Below, piece by piece: positions 13,985 through 23,445 of a stretch of 34,858 nt of DNA (position 1 is its first letter; each line of letters begins with the position of its first letter). Location of the stretch: the NCBI GenBank assembly GCA_003576855.1, contig QEVI01000009.1, positions 1 through 34,858 of the forward strand. The letters run 5' to 3'. The translations under genes and the position numbers were made by a program. This stretch comes from Planctomycetota bacterium (GTDB taxonomy: Bacteria; Planctomycetota; Planctomycetia; Pirellulales; Lacipirellulaceae). The notes under the pieces are model-generated. The model saw only the letters and a list, made by a program, of their open reading frames with translations. It was not told where the DNA came from and searched no databases.

Positions 13985-16705
13985 ATGACTACACACTTGC
14001 TCGCTTCGCCATGCCGCCGATCGTCCACCGCCCCCGGCGCCGCGCACGGCTCGCTTCCAAAGCCGCAATCCATCCTGGGCGGCTCGGTTGCACGTACAGC
14101 ACTGGCAATTATATCGCTGCTCGCGGCGGGCCCGCCCTCGTCCGCCGAGGCCGCCGACGTCGAGGCCTATGCCGGCCAACCGTTCGGCGTGGCCCGCGTC
14201 ACCGTCCCGGTCCTTGCCAGCGGGCCGGTGACCCCGCTGCAGGACGCGCGATTCACGGTCGCCGATCCCGGCGGGCGCGCCCTCTATCCGACGCTTCGCG
14301 AGGAGCCGGTGCGACGCTTCATCCGCCGTCTGCTGGAAATCGACGCGCCGCGCTCCGTGACGCTCTATTTCCTGTTTACCGGCGACGAGCCGTTCGACGT
14401 CGATGTGTTCGCCCCGGCGCGGCAAACGGTGCGCGTGGCGCCCCGAATGGCGCCGCCGCAGCATCGGCAAATGCTCGACCAGTGGTGGCGCCATTACAGC
14501 GCCGCTTGGCGAAACCTGCGCCAGGATCCGCAGTTCCCGCCGTTGGTCGATAACTTTCTCGCCGTCAATCTGGCCCGCCGGCTGAACCTGCCGCTACCCG
14601 AACCGGCCGGCGGCCTCTTGGCCCTGTTCTCGCCCAAAAAAACAATCTGGGACGAGCTCTTCGCCTCGGAACGGCATCAGCTCTCCGTCGATCAAATGCT
14701 GCTCGCCGGCGAGCCGCCGGTCGCTGAGCCGGCGCCGCTGCCGACGCCGCTGCCATGGTACGCCTTGCCGGCGCCGGACGAAGCCGCCGTCGAGCAGGCG
14801 GCCGTGGAATCGATCGCCGCTCATGTCCCCGTCGAGTGCTTCTACCTCCGTTTCGGCAACTTCACTAACTATCTCTGGTTCCGCAACTTCAGCCGGAAAT
14901 GGCAAGACGACCTGGCCAACATGATCGTCCGCCGCGCCATCGACCGCGGCGGCAACCAGCGGATTGAACAGCAGCTTTCGCTCCGCGAATCCGCTCTCGC
15001 CCAGTTCCTCGGCCCGCAGGTGATCGCCGACGTGGCGATCATCGGTCTGGACCCCTACCTGGCCACGGGGGGCGCCGTCGGCATCCTGTTTCAAGCGAAG
15101 GCCAATCCGCTGCTCGCGCAGGACCTCAACACGCAGCGACGGCAGGCCCTGCAGAAGTTCCCGGACGCCACGGAAACCACTGTGCGCATCGCCGATCACG
15201 ACGTGTCGCTCATCGCGTCGCCGGGCGGCGAAGTCCGCTCGTACTACGTCCAGGACGGCGATTTCCATCTGGTCGCCACGTCACGCCGCTTGGTGCAGCG
15301 CTTTCTCCTGGCGGGGCAGGGCGAAAGGCCTTTGGCCGCGTCGGCCGGATTTATCGGCGTGCGGCAGCAGTTGCCGGTTAGCCGAAACGACGCCGTATTC
15401 GTCTACGTGTCTCCTGAGTTCGTCCGCGAATTGACCAGCCCGGCGATTTGGATCGAATCGCAACGCCGCGTTCGTTCGGCCCGCGAGATCAAGCTGCTCC
15501 ACTTGGCGAGACGACAAGCGGCCGCCGAAGCCGTGGCCGCCGTCTCGCGCCAGCAGCTTATCGACGCTAGTTTCCTTCCTGAAGGCTTTGGCTTGCATGC
15601 CGACGGCAGCGAGCTGGCCGAAGCCGGCGACGCCATCGTCGATTCCCGCCGCGGCGCTCCCGGCCGATTCGTCCCGGTCGCCGATATGGAAGTCGCCTCC
15701 GTCACCGCCGCGGAAGCCGCCGCATACGCCGCATTCGCCGAGCGCTGGCGACAGCAGATTGGCCAGACGCCCCCCGTGGCTGTTGCCATGAGTCGCCGGG
15801 CCCTGTCCACCGGCGGCGAAACCATCGCCGTCAGTGTTCTCGCCTCGCCGCTGGCCGACGTGAAGCTTGGCCGGCTCCCCGACATGCTGGGCGATCCTAG
15901 CCGTCAGCGCGTGGCGCCGGTGGCCGGCGACCTCATTCGTGCCGAGTTCATTCTGGACGCCGTGTTGCCGCTGGCCGCCGCCGAACAGCATCACCTGTTC
16001 ATCGGCGTCCGCGATTCCGCACCGCCGCTCGTCGTGCAGCAGGGCCGCATCGCGCCGGCCGCGCCTGCCGCGGAGATGGTCCGCATGTATGTCGGCGCCT
16101 GGCCCAAGCCGGGACTCATCCGGTTGCTGCTGGGGCAAGAAACCGCCCACGGGCCCGACCCGGCGCCTGGGCCGCGATCGACCTGGCAGGCCCGCAGTAA
16201 TGACTTCCTGCTGATCAGCTTCAAGCCCGAGCTGGTGCGCGAAGTCCTGCCGCAACTCCGCATCGTCGAGGCCGAGAAGCCCGCCCAAGTTCGCGTCGCT
16301 GTGGAAGACCTGAGCAATACGCAGCTTTCCCACGCCATCGACGCGCTCGGTTACCAGCGGACGCGAGAAACGGCCCTCGCCGCCGTGCGGCTGATGAACA
16401 CCCTGGTGCAACAGTTCCATGTGCCGCCCGAAGAGGCCCGCGACGCGGCCGAACGGCTGATGGATGGCCGTTTTGCTTCTCCGCTGGGCGGCCAGTACGA
16501 GCTGATCGAACTCCCCAGCGGCCAGCGGGTGTGGAGCGCCAGTGCCGTGGCCCCGCAAAACCGGTTCCTGCTAACCGCCGCGCCGGAGGACTTCGAGCTG
16601 CCGCTCCTGAGTTGGCTGCGCGGCCTGCGGGCCGAAATGCTGCTAGACGACCAGCGACTGACGGCCGACGTCGAAATCGACATGGCCGCCTCCGCCTTGC
16701 CTTAA
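13985..16705 (+). CDS. Large exported protein of unknown function
   Basis: A 906-residue protein with no family that I can name with confidence. A long n-region (about 37 residues) leads to a signal-like hydrophobic segment, 'ALAIISLLAAGPPSSAEAADV'. No later membrane helix is obvious, so the mature protein is probably periplasmic or surface-located. The body mixes helical, Arg- and Gln-rich stretches ('IRRAIDRGGNQRIEQQ'-like at about 310-330) with beta-rich parts. The segment 'CFYLRFGNFTNYLWFRNF' (about 285-302) looks like a conserved core, and 'DDQRLTADVEIDMAASALP' closes the protein. No ribosome site is clear before the ATG. It is divergent from the ABC operon and convergent with lipA, so it probably forms its own transcription unit. 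It may be a planctomycete-specific protein. Confidence 0.75.
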   Translation: MTTHLLASPCRRSSTAPGAAHGSLPKPQSILGGSVARTALAIISLLAAGPPSSAEAADVEAYAGQPFGVARVTVPVLASGPVTPLQDARFTVADPGGRALYPTLREEPVRRFIRRLLEIDAPRSVTLYFLFTGDEPFDVDVFAPARQTVRVAPRMAPPQHRQMLDQWWRHYSAAWRNLRQDPQFPPLVDNFLAVNLARRLNLPLPEPAGGLLALFSPKKTIWDELFASERHQLSVDQMLLAGEPPVAEPAPLPTPLPWYALPAPDEAAVEQAAVESIAAHVPVECFYLRFGNFTNYLWFRNFSRKWQDDLANMIVRRAIDRGGNQRIEQQLSLRESALAQFLGPQVIADVAIIGLDPYLATGGAVGILFQAKANPLLAQDLNTQRRQALQKFPDATETTVRIADHDVSLIASPGGEVRSYYVQDGDFHLVATSRRLVQRFLLAGQGERPLAASAGFIGVRQQLPVSRNDAVFVYVSPEFVRELTSPAIWIESQRRVRSAREIKLLHLARRQAAAEAVAAVSRQQLIDASFLPEGFGLHADGSELAEAGDAIVDSRRGAPGRFVPVADMEVASVTAAEAAAYAAFAERWRQQIGQTPPVAVAMSRRALSTGGETIAVSVLASPLADVKLGRLPDMLGDPSRQRVAPVAGDLIRAEFILDAVLPLAAAEQHHLFIGVRDSAPPLVVQQGRIAPAAPAAEMVRMYVGAWPKPGLIRLLLGQETAHGPDPAPGPRSTWQARSNDFLLISFKPELVREVLPQLRIVEAEKPAQVRVAVEDLSNTQLSHAIDALGYQRTRETALAAVRLMNTLVQQFHVPPEEARDAAERLMDGRFASPLGGQYELIELPSGQRVWSASAVAPQNRFLLTAAPEDFELPLLSWLRGLRAEMLLDDQRLTADVEIDMAASALP

Positions 16706-16713
16706 CAAGCCGC

Positions 16714-16741
16714 CCGACACCCGACACCCGACACCCGACGC
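16714..16741 (+). repeat. Four-copy 7-bp tandem repeat
   Basis: The unit CCGACAC occurs four times in a row (the last as CCGACGC) in the 43-bp spacer between two convergent genes. It starts eight bases after one stop codon and ends seven bases before the other. Such short tandem arrays can vary in copy number by replication slippage. Confidence 0.85.
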
Positions 16742-16748
16742 CTGCCCT

Positions 16749-17717
16749 TTACCCCAGCCGATGCAGCTCCACCGCCGATGGCAGCCGCTGCCCGGTGACC
16801 GCCTCTTCGAGCAACTTGCCGGCGCGATACGAGCTGCGTACCAGCGGCCCGGAGGCGACGCCTTTGAAGCCCATCGCGCGGGCCGCTTCTTCATATGCCA
16901 GGAACTGCCGCGGCTCGACGTACCGCTCCACCGGCAAGTACCGCGTGCCGGGCCGCCCGGGCGCCAGGTACTGCCCCAGCGTAACCAGCTCAACCCCCAC
17001 CCCCCGCAGCCGCTCGAGCGCCGCGATCACTTCGTCATCCGTTTCGCCCAAGCCCACCATCAGGCTGCTCTTGGCGGGCAAGTCCGGCCGCAGCCGCCGT
17101 GCGCGCCGCAGCACTTCAAGGCTTTGAGCAAACGACGCCCGCGGATCTCGCACGATCTTGTCCAGCCGCTCCACGCACTCGACATTGTGCGCGAACACCG
17201 CCAGTTCGATTCCGTCGAGCAGCGACTCCAGCGCCCCCCAGTTGCCCGCCAGGTCGCTGCAGAGCAGTTCAACCCGCGTACGGGGCATCCGCGCGCGGAC
17301 CGCTTCGACGCACCGCCGATAGTGCCCGGCGCCGCCGTCCGGCAAATCGTCGCGATTGACCACCGTCACCACGATGTAATCCAGCCCCAGCCGAGCGACC
17401 GCATCAGCCAGCCGCTGGGGCTCGGCCACATCGGGCGGCGGCGGCGTCTTCAGCGTCTCGACCGAGCAGAACCGGCAACCCCGCGTGCAGCTTTGGCCGG
17501 CGATCATGAACGTGGCCGTGCCCCGCGCCCAGCAGTCGTGGATGTTCGGGCACCGCGCCTCTTCGCAAACGGTGTGCAGGGCGTTCTCCGCCACGGCATG
17601 CTGCGTGGCATTGAACGCCTGCTGGGCCCGACCGGCGGGAAGATTCACCCGCAGCCACTCCGGCAACCGGCGGCGGGACGCACTGTTACTGGCACTGGAG
17701 CCGGCGGCGTTCGACAT
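16749..17717 (-). CDS. lipA: Lipoyl synthase
   Basis: A 322-residue radical-SAM enzyme that inserts two sulfur atoms into octanoyl groups on carrier proteins to form lipoate, needed by pyruvate and 2-oxoglutarate dehydrogenases and glycine cleavage. Both iron-sulfur motifs are present: CEEARCPNIHDCW for the auxiliary cluster (about residues 47-60) and CTRGCRFC for the radical-SAM cluster (about 76-83). The C-terminal 'VRSSYRAG' supplies the conserved serine that ligates the auxiliary cluster. The length is as expected. The N-terminal 30 residues are Ser/Ala- and Arg-rich and look dispensable. It lies 17 bp after cysK, which may supply sulfur in a broad sense. No lipB is visible. The short gap holds a perfect TATAAT. 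Confidence 0.97.
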   Translation of the reverse strand: MSNAAGSSASNSASRRRLPEWLRVNLPAGRAQQAFNATQHAVAENALHTVCEEARCPNIHDCWARGTATFMIAGQSCTRGCRFCSVETLKTPPPPDVAEPQRLADAVARLGLDYIVVTVVNRDDLPDGGAGHYRRCVEAVRARMPRTRVELLCSDLAGNWGALESLLDGIELAVFAHNVECVERLDKIVRDPRASFAQSLEVLRRARRLRPDLPAKSSLMVGLGETDDEVIAALERLRGVGVELVTLGQYLAPGRPGTRYLPVERYVEPRQFLAYEEAARAMGFKGVASGPLVRSSYRAGKLLEEAVTGQRLPSAVELHRLG

Positions 17718-17723
17718 GCCCGA

Positions 17724-17729
17724 ATTATA
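17724..17729 (-). promoter_or_regulatory. Candidate -10 element for lipA
   Basis: A perfect TATAAT on the minus strand ends six bases before the lipA ATG at 17717. A TTGAAG lies 19 bases upstream, inside the end of cysK. If used, transcription would begin at or next to the start codon, giving a leaderless message. The ribosome site of lipA is poor, which agrees with this. A chance match is possible. Confidence 0.35.
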
Positions 17730-17734
17730 CGCCT

Positions 17735-18676
<942 letters not shown>

Positions 18677-18857
18677 CGGTTTTACCCCCGATTCGAGTGT
18701 GGATGTCAGCCGACGAGCCGTCTCCGCCCAGCGCGCGCCAGCGGAATCAGATCAGCTTCCCGCAGGCGACCTCCGCGGCCGCGGCTACTGCGGCCTCGCT
18801 AAGTTCGGCGACTGCCCCTGCGGAGCCATCGACGAAACGAGCGTCTGGCGGACAACG

Positions 18858-18885
18858 ATTATCGTCCTTTCGGCCGTGCCGGCAA
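18858..18885 (-). promoter_or_regulatory. Possible sigma-70-type promoter for cysK
   Basis: On the minus strand TTGCCG (18880-18885) and GATAAT (18858-18863) are 16 bases apart. This would leave a leader of about 175 bases before cysK. The match is fair but not strong, and it lies just behind the stop of the MFS gene. Confidence 0.25.
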
Positions 18886-18891
18886 CCCCGC

Positions 18892-20184
18892 TCAGTTGCC
18901 GGCCGTCTCCACCAGCTCCGCCATGGGCAGCGGTTCGTTCACCGCGGTTTCAAGGCCCGCGGTCGCTGCCTCGGCCGCCGCCGATTGCCCCCGCTCGCCC
19001 ACGCTCCACGAAAGCACAAGAAACCCCGCCAGCACCGCGGCTCCGACGCCGATGCCGCCGTACCACAACGCTTGAGGGCTCTGCTCATACACGGCCGACC
19101 CCAGCGCCGGCCCGCAGACCGCGGCCGATGCGAACATCATCGTGTACCAGCCCATGTACGCCCCTTCGCCGCCGCGCGGACTGCGGTTGGCGATCAGTCC
19201 CGCCGACAGGGGGAACGACAGCATCTCTCCGGCGGTCACCACCAGCATCGCGGCGACCGCGAATTGGGGCGTCGTCCACAGCGGCAGGATGCCAAACCCC
19301 AAGCACGCCAGAAACGAGCCGCACCCGATCGTCCGCAGCGGACGCCAATGCTTGATCGCGTCGATCAACACCATTTCCACGGCGACGATCGTGCCGGTAT
19401 TCACTGCGAACATCAGCCCGATCAGCAGCTCGTCGAAGTGGTAATGATCGCGCAAGTACAACGGGTACGTCGAACCGAACTGAAAGAACACGACCGTGCT
19501 CGGCAACAGCAGCAAGAGCATCGCCACGAATTGCCCGTCCCGCAGCGGCCGAACCCGCACCCCATCCGAGTGCCGCGGGCACGCCTGCCGCGGCGAGCGG
19601 CGTACGCCAAAAAACGCAGCCAGCAGCAGCCCCGCGGCCAGCGTTGTCAGCGCATCGACGACGAAGAGCAACCGGAAGTCGATAGTCGCCAACACCCCTC
19701 CGATCGCAGGGCCGAACGACAGTCCCAGGTTGGCCGCCAGGCGATTCAACGAGAACGCCCGCGTCCGGTTCTCGGCGGTGGTGAGACCGGCGATGGCTGC
19801 CGCATTGGCCGGGCGCACCGCCTCGGCGATCATGCTCAGGCAGAACAGCGAGACAACCATCGGCGCCCAGCTTCGCCACAGGGGCAAAACCAGGTACCCC
19901 GGCGCCGCCAGGCACAGGCAGAGTACTTGCAGCCTCACGCCGCCGAGCCGCGCGCTGAGCCGCCCGCCCAGCAACGCCCCCACCACCGCGCCCAGCCCGT
20001 ACAACCCGACCATCCGTCCGGCAGCGGCCTCGCTCATGCCTAGCTGGCTGGTGAGATAGAGCGTCATGAACGTCATGACCATGGCGCCGGAGCGGTTGAC
20101 CAGCAGCGCAATGGCCAGCAACCAGACCTCGCGGGGCAGTCCGGCGTAAGCCGCCCGATAACGGCGAATTGTCGCGTCAATCAT
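18892..20184 (-). CDS. MFS transporter, predicted drug/metabolite exporter
   Basis: A 430-residue major facilitator superfamily protein with about 12 hydrophobic segments. The cytoplasmic loop between helices 2 and 3 carries the motif A-like 'GGRLSARLGGVR', and 'NRTRAFSLNRLAANLG' before helix 5 is usual for DHA1-type exporters such as MdtH/YajR. The central loop is short and holds no other domain. The substrate is not determinable. The start is placed at the ATG at 20184: the longer frame to 20289 adds 35 residues of low-quality Arg/Pro-rich sequence before the first helix. It is divergent from the PAS gene and stops 215 bp before cysK, so a link with cysteine export is conceivable but unsupported. 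Confidence 0.9.
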   Translation of the reverse strand: MIDATIRRYRAAYAGLPREVWLLAIALLVNRSGAMVMTFMTLYLTSQLGMSEAAAGRMVGLYGLGAVVGALLGGRLSARLGGVRLQVLCLCLAAPGYLVLPLWRSWAPMVVSLFCLSMIAEAVRPANAAAIAGLTTAENRTRAFSLNRLAANLGLSFGPAIGGVLATIDFRLLFVVDALTTLAAGLLLAAFFGVRRSPRQACPRHSDGVRVRPLRDGQFVAMLLLLLPSTVVFFQFGSTYPLYLRDHYHFDELLIGLMFAVNTGTIVAVEMVLIDAIKHWRPLRTIGCGSFLACLGFGILPLWTTPQFAVAAMLVVTAGEMLSFPLSAGLIANRSPRGGEGAYMGWYTMMFASAAVCGPALGSAVYEQSPQALWYGGIGVGAAVLAGFLVLSWSVGERGQSAAAEAATAGLETAVNEPLPMAELVETAGN

Positions 20185-20552
20185 CCTTGGGTTCCTCGCA
20201 GAGACGGGCGCCCTGCAGACGCGATCTGGCGGCCGGCGGTTCGCGGCGGCGCCAATTGTGCCGAAACGGTCCGCCGGTAACGGTCGCACGGATCGTTTTC
20301 GACGCCGGGGCCGGCCGCCGCGGCCTCATCCTCCGGCAAACCGCGGTCCGCTTGCGCTGGCGCTCGTCCGCCTGCGGATCGACGCAGCGGGATTCCACGG
20401 CCATCATCGCCAGCCGTTTGCCGCCGCCGTAAAGCTAGACTTGCCAAAAGGCGAATGAGCCCCCTGGGAATCACAGCCAAATCGTGAGCCCCTTCGCCGC
20501 CATCCGCGGCGCGCTGCCCGCCCCCCGATCGCTTCCCTTGAGAATCAGTGCT
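20185..20552. other. Divergent spacer without a convincing gene
   Basis: This 368-bp spacer lies between the MFS gene and the PAS gene. Several reading frames stay open through it by virtue of the high GC, but none has a ribosome site or a plausible protein. It must hold promoters for both neighbours. No clear -35/-10 pair or hairpin stands out. A GTG at 20484, in frame with the PAS gene, could lengthen that protein by 23 residues. Confidence 0.4.
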
Positions 20553-21962
20553 ATGCCGGCGATTCATCCCGCTCTGGTCAACGAGGAACGCCCCTTCGCC
20601 CTCGACGAACTGTTCTTCTCGACGACCGACCTCAAAGGCGTCATCCGTTACGGCAACCGGGTCTTCACCCGCGTCAGCGGCTACGAGGAATGCGAGCTCA
20701 TCGGCGCGGCCCATAATATCATCCGGCATCCCGATATGCCGCGCGGCGTCTTCAAACTCCTCTGGGAGTACGTCAAATCGGGCCGAACAATTGCGGCCTA
20801 CGTGAAAAACCTGGCGAAAGACGGTCGGTACTACTGGGTGTTGGCCGCCGTGATGCCTTGCCAGGGGGGCTACGTTTCGGTGCGCCTCAAGCCGTCGTCG
20901 CCGCTGCTGGAAAGCGTCCAGGCGATTTATCAGCAGGCCCTGGCCGTCGAGCGTCGCATCGAGACCGATCCGTCGCTGCGCAAGCAGGCCGCCGCCGCCG
21001 GCGAAGAAAGCCTCGCGGCGCAACTGGCCGCCGCGGGGTTCGCCTCCTATGACCAGTTCATGGAGCGGGCCCTTTCGCTCGAACTGGCGTCCCGCCGCGA
21101 GGCGCTGGCCAAGCCGTCCCAGCGCTGGCGGCGTCGCGGCCATTGGCCGGCGAGCAACCATGCCCAGCAGGGGCTTTCAGGCCGCTGCCGGCGCATCCAA
21201 GACCATCTGGCGACCTTGTTCTCGTCGCTGGAGCGGCTGAAGCCGCTGCAGCACGAATTCGTCGCATCGGCTACGCGACTGGAACAGACCTCCCACTGGA
21301 TTCAAAACGCCTCCCTCAACGCCACGATCACGTCGCAAACCATGGGCGCCGAAGGGCGAGTCCTGGCCGAGGTCGCCCGGCTGCTGCGCGAAAGCTCGTG
21401 CGAGACGATCGACGCCATCAAAGAACTTTCGCTGATGATGAGCGCCATCTCGCGAAAGCTGGGAAGTCTCGCGTTCGACGTCGCCATTACGGAACTGCAA
21501 ATCGAAGTCTGCACCTACTTCGTCGACGAGCTGCAAGTCGCCGAGCACGCATATGCCGGCGGCGACGACCTCCGCTGCGGCGCCGAGGAATCCCTGGCCA
21601 TCCTCTTCGATCAGTTGGAAAGCCGAACCCGCGTCGCCTACGACGCCGCCGCTGCAATGCGCAGCGAGTTGAGCGATATCCGAAGACCGCTCACGCGCCT
21701 CTCCCGACTGCTCGGCGAAATGCGGATGGTCCAGTTCTCGGGCCGCAAAGAGTCGTTGGCCCACCCCCACGGCCGGGAATTCGCCGCCGTCTTCGAGGAC
21801 GTCGCCCGCCGCGTGCGCGACTCGACGAGCGTCTGCTCGGCTCTGATCGATTCAATCGCCGCCTGCGAGGCGACCCTCGAAGACGCCGCGGCAGGACGCC
21901 GGGCGGTCCTCCAAGACGTTCACGAAGCCCGCTTGGCGACGCTGAGCCTGCCGGCCGTTTAG
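20553..21962 (+). CDS. Soluble Aer-like PAS protein with degenerate MCP-like hairpin
   Basis: A 469-residue cytoplasmic sensor-like protein. Residues about 12-115 form a PAS domain of the Aer type: 'FSTTDLKGVIRYGNRVFTRVSGY', 'HNIIRHPDMPRGVF' and 'KNLAKDGRYYWVLAAVMP'. In Aer the same segments bind FAD and sense redox state. No membrane helix and no HAMP domain follow. The C-terminal half is helical, and around bases 21290-21420 the stretch 'LNATITSQTMGAEGR' then 'VLAEVARLLRESS' lines up with the tip of chemoreceptor hairpins (LNAAIEAARAGE-x-GRGF-A-V-VA-x-EVR-x-LA) but has lost much of the consensus. It is thus an energy- or redox-sensing chemoreceptor relative whose coupling to CheA/CheW is uncertain. 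No che gene lies nearby. An in-frame GTG at 20484 is an alternative start. Confidence 0.8.
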   Translation: MPAIHPALVNEERPFALDELFFSTTDLKGVIRYGNRVFTRVSGYEECELIGAAHNIIRHPDMPRGVFKLLWEYVKSGRTIAAYVKNLAKDGRYYWVLAAVMPCQGGYVSVRLKPSSPLLESVQAIYQQALAVERRIETDPSLRKQAAAAGEESLAAQLAAAGFASYDQFMERALSLELASRREALAKPSQRWRRRGHWPASNHAQQGLSGRCRRIQDHLATLFSSLERLKPLQHEFVASATRLEQTSHWIQNASLNATITSQTMGAEGRVLAEVARLLRESSCETIDAIKELSLMMSAISRKLGSLAFDVAITELQIEVCTYFVDELQVAEHAYAGGDDLRCGAEESLAILFDQLESRTRVAYDAAAAMRSELSDIRRPLTRLSRLLGEMRMVQFSGRKESLAHPHGREFAAVFEDVARRVRDSTSVCSALIDSIAACEATLEDAAAGRRAVLQDVHEARLATLSLPAV

Positions 21963-21988
21963 CCCTCCGCTAAGTTCGACCGTAGAAA

Positions 21989-22152
21989 CACGGGGGACAC
22001 GGAGCAATGAGGCTCGTATTTGCGCTGTTGCAATAGGTCTTTGCCAGCGTTGAACTTCCCAGCTTCTCGCTCGTACCGGCCTAACCCATTCGGCGAGGAA
22101 CGGCAACCAGGTCGATGGCGCCAATCGCGTAACTCCGTGTCCTCCGCGGCTT
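21989..22152. repeat. Spacer bounded by inverted GGACACGGAG copies
   Basis: The end of the PAS gene and the convergent esterase gene are separated by 266 bp. CACGGGGGACACGGAG (21989-22004) and its inverted relative CTCCGTGTCCTCCGCGG (22133-22149) bound a 164-bp unit. They share the ten-base core GGACACGGAG exactly. The inside has no gene. Its layout resembles small palindromic intergenic repeats. Confidence 0.6.
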
Positions 22153-22228
22153 AACCTCCCGCAATGCGATCGAGGCGAAACGCCGACCACTGGCCGCCGC
22201 GTACCGGCAAGAACCGCGAGCTCGCTGC

Positions 22229-23182
22229 TTATCTCGCAGCAGGCGTCGCCGCCAGGTGCTTCTCGAACCAGTCCGCGAACTGGGCCGTGTCGGCGAGCAT
22301 GTCCGCCCAGCCGTGGCCTGCGCCAGGCTTTACGACCAGTTCCGCCTCGACGCCGGCCGCCTCGAGCGCCGCAACCATGACCTGCGCTTGCTGAATCGGC
22401 ACCAATTCGTCGGCGTCGCCGTGGATGATCAGCGTCGGCGGATCGTCCGGAGAGACGTGCGTCACGGGCGAAATCTGCCGGCCGATCTCCTGCAATTGCG
22501 CCTCGTCCGTGATTTCGACGAACCGCCGCGTCGCGTCGTCGAGCTGCTCGAAATCGAACGGCGCTCGGAAGCCCTTGAGCACGCCGCGACCCAGCGCCAC
22601 TTCGCCCGGTTTGCCGTAATTGAGAAAATCGGTCGGCGGAAAAAAACAGGCGACCGCTTGCACGCGGCTACTCTCGCGTTCCACCGGGTCGGCGGCGCTC
22701 TTGTCTCCCTCGCTGCCGGCCATCCCCTGCATCAGCGACAAGTGCCCCCCAGCCGAGCCGCCCATGATGCCGATTCGCTCTGGGTCGATGCCGTACTGCT
22801 TCGCATGGCTGCGAATGTACCGCACGGCTCGGTGCATATCGCCCAGGATTTCGGGAATCTGGAACTTCGGCTGGCTGCCATGCACCACGGCGAACACCGT
22901 GAAGCCGCGCCGCAGCACTTCGTCGCACAGCGCCGGATTGATCGCCTCGTGCGCCGAAAACCACCCGCCGCTGACCACGAGAATGACGCCCACGCCCCGG
23001 GGCGCCGGCGGCTGAAACACATCCATCGTCAGCGCAACGCCGTACTTCCGGCCGTAAATGACGTCTTCGCTGCGGCGGTACGCCGTCTCGTCCGCCTGCG
23101 CCGCCGTCGCGGAGGCAACCGTCAGAAGCACCAGCGCCGGCAGACCGCGAACTGAAGTGGGCATAAGTCGACTGCGGTTCAT
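22229..23182 (-). CDS. Secreted alpha/beta-hydrolase (esterase, BD-FAE-like)
   Basis: A 317-residue alpha/beta hydrolase with a signal peptide (cut near 'ATAAQA', about residue 29). The nucleophile is the Ser of GGSAGGH, the acid is probably Asp in HGDADELVP and the base is His in GAGHGWAD; the order Ser-Asp-His is standard. An oxyanion segment, 'VVSGGWFSAHEA', replaces the usual HGGG. The fold and 'DVFQPPAP'-like start match esterases in planctomycetes that remove acyl groups from plant or algal polysaccharides (feruloyl or acetyl esterases), but the substrate is not proven. It shares a TAATG junction with the small lipoprotein gene upstream, so translation is likely coupled. Confidence 0.88.
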   Translation of the reverse strand: MNRSRLMPTSVRGLPALVLLTVASATAAQADETAYRRSEDVIYGRKYGVALTMDVFQPPAPRGVGVILVVSGGWFSAHEAINPALCDEVLRRGFTVFAVVHGSQPKFQIPEILGDMHRAVRYIRSHAKQYGIDPERIGIMGGSAGGHLSLMQGMAGSEGDKSAADPVERESSRVQAVACFFPPTDFLNYGKPGEVALGRGVLKGFRAPFDFEQLDDATRRFVEITDEAQLQEIGRQISPVTHVSPDDPPTLIIHGDADELVPIQQAQVMVAALEAAGVEAELVVKPGAGHGWADMLADTAQFADWFEKHLAATPAAR

Positions 23183-23379
23183 TAGGGCGTCTGCGACGGC
23201 GGCTTTTGCCCCGTCTCCCGCATCATGATCTTGATATGGTCCTGGCGGGCCTTCTCAACGTCCGCCGGCCCCTTTTCGGGCGCTTTCTCAGCGCATCCCG
23301 CCACGAACAGCGCGGCGAGCATAGCGGTAACCGCCCCACGCCGAAAAACGCCAGACCGCCACGCGCTATGCTCCACCAT
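23182..23379 (-). CDS. Small lipoprotein
   Basis: A 65-residue predicted lipoprotein. A basic n-region (about 16 residues) precedes 'AVTAMLAALFVAGC', where VAGC is a good lipobox, so the mature part is only about 35 residues, charged (Lys/Glu/Asp-rich), ending in 'GQKPPSQTP'. The GGGG run five bases before the ATG serves as the ribosome site. The TAA stop shares its last base pair of signal with the next ATG (TAATG). Tiny lipoproteins directly after DUF1559 genes are frequent in planctomycetes; this arrangement fits. Its role is unknown. Confidence 0.75.
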   Translation of the reverse strand: MVEHSAWRSGVFRRGAVTAMLAALFVAGCAEKAPEKGPADVEKARQDHIKIMMRETGQKPPSQTP

Positions 23380-23445
23380 TAGAACCCCATCATTGGCGTG
23401 CGACGGCGCCGCGCGGCCGCCGGCGGCACGCGATGCCCCGCGGCG

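Noticed and set aside
20177-20407. Small minus-strand frame in the MFS/PAS spacer
   Set aside because: No ribosome site, Arg/Pro-rich composition, and overlap with the MFS 5' end.
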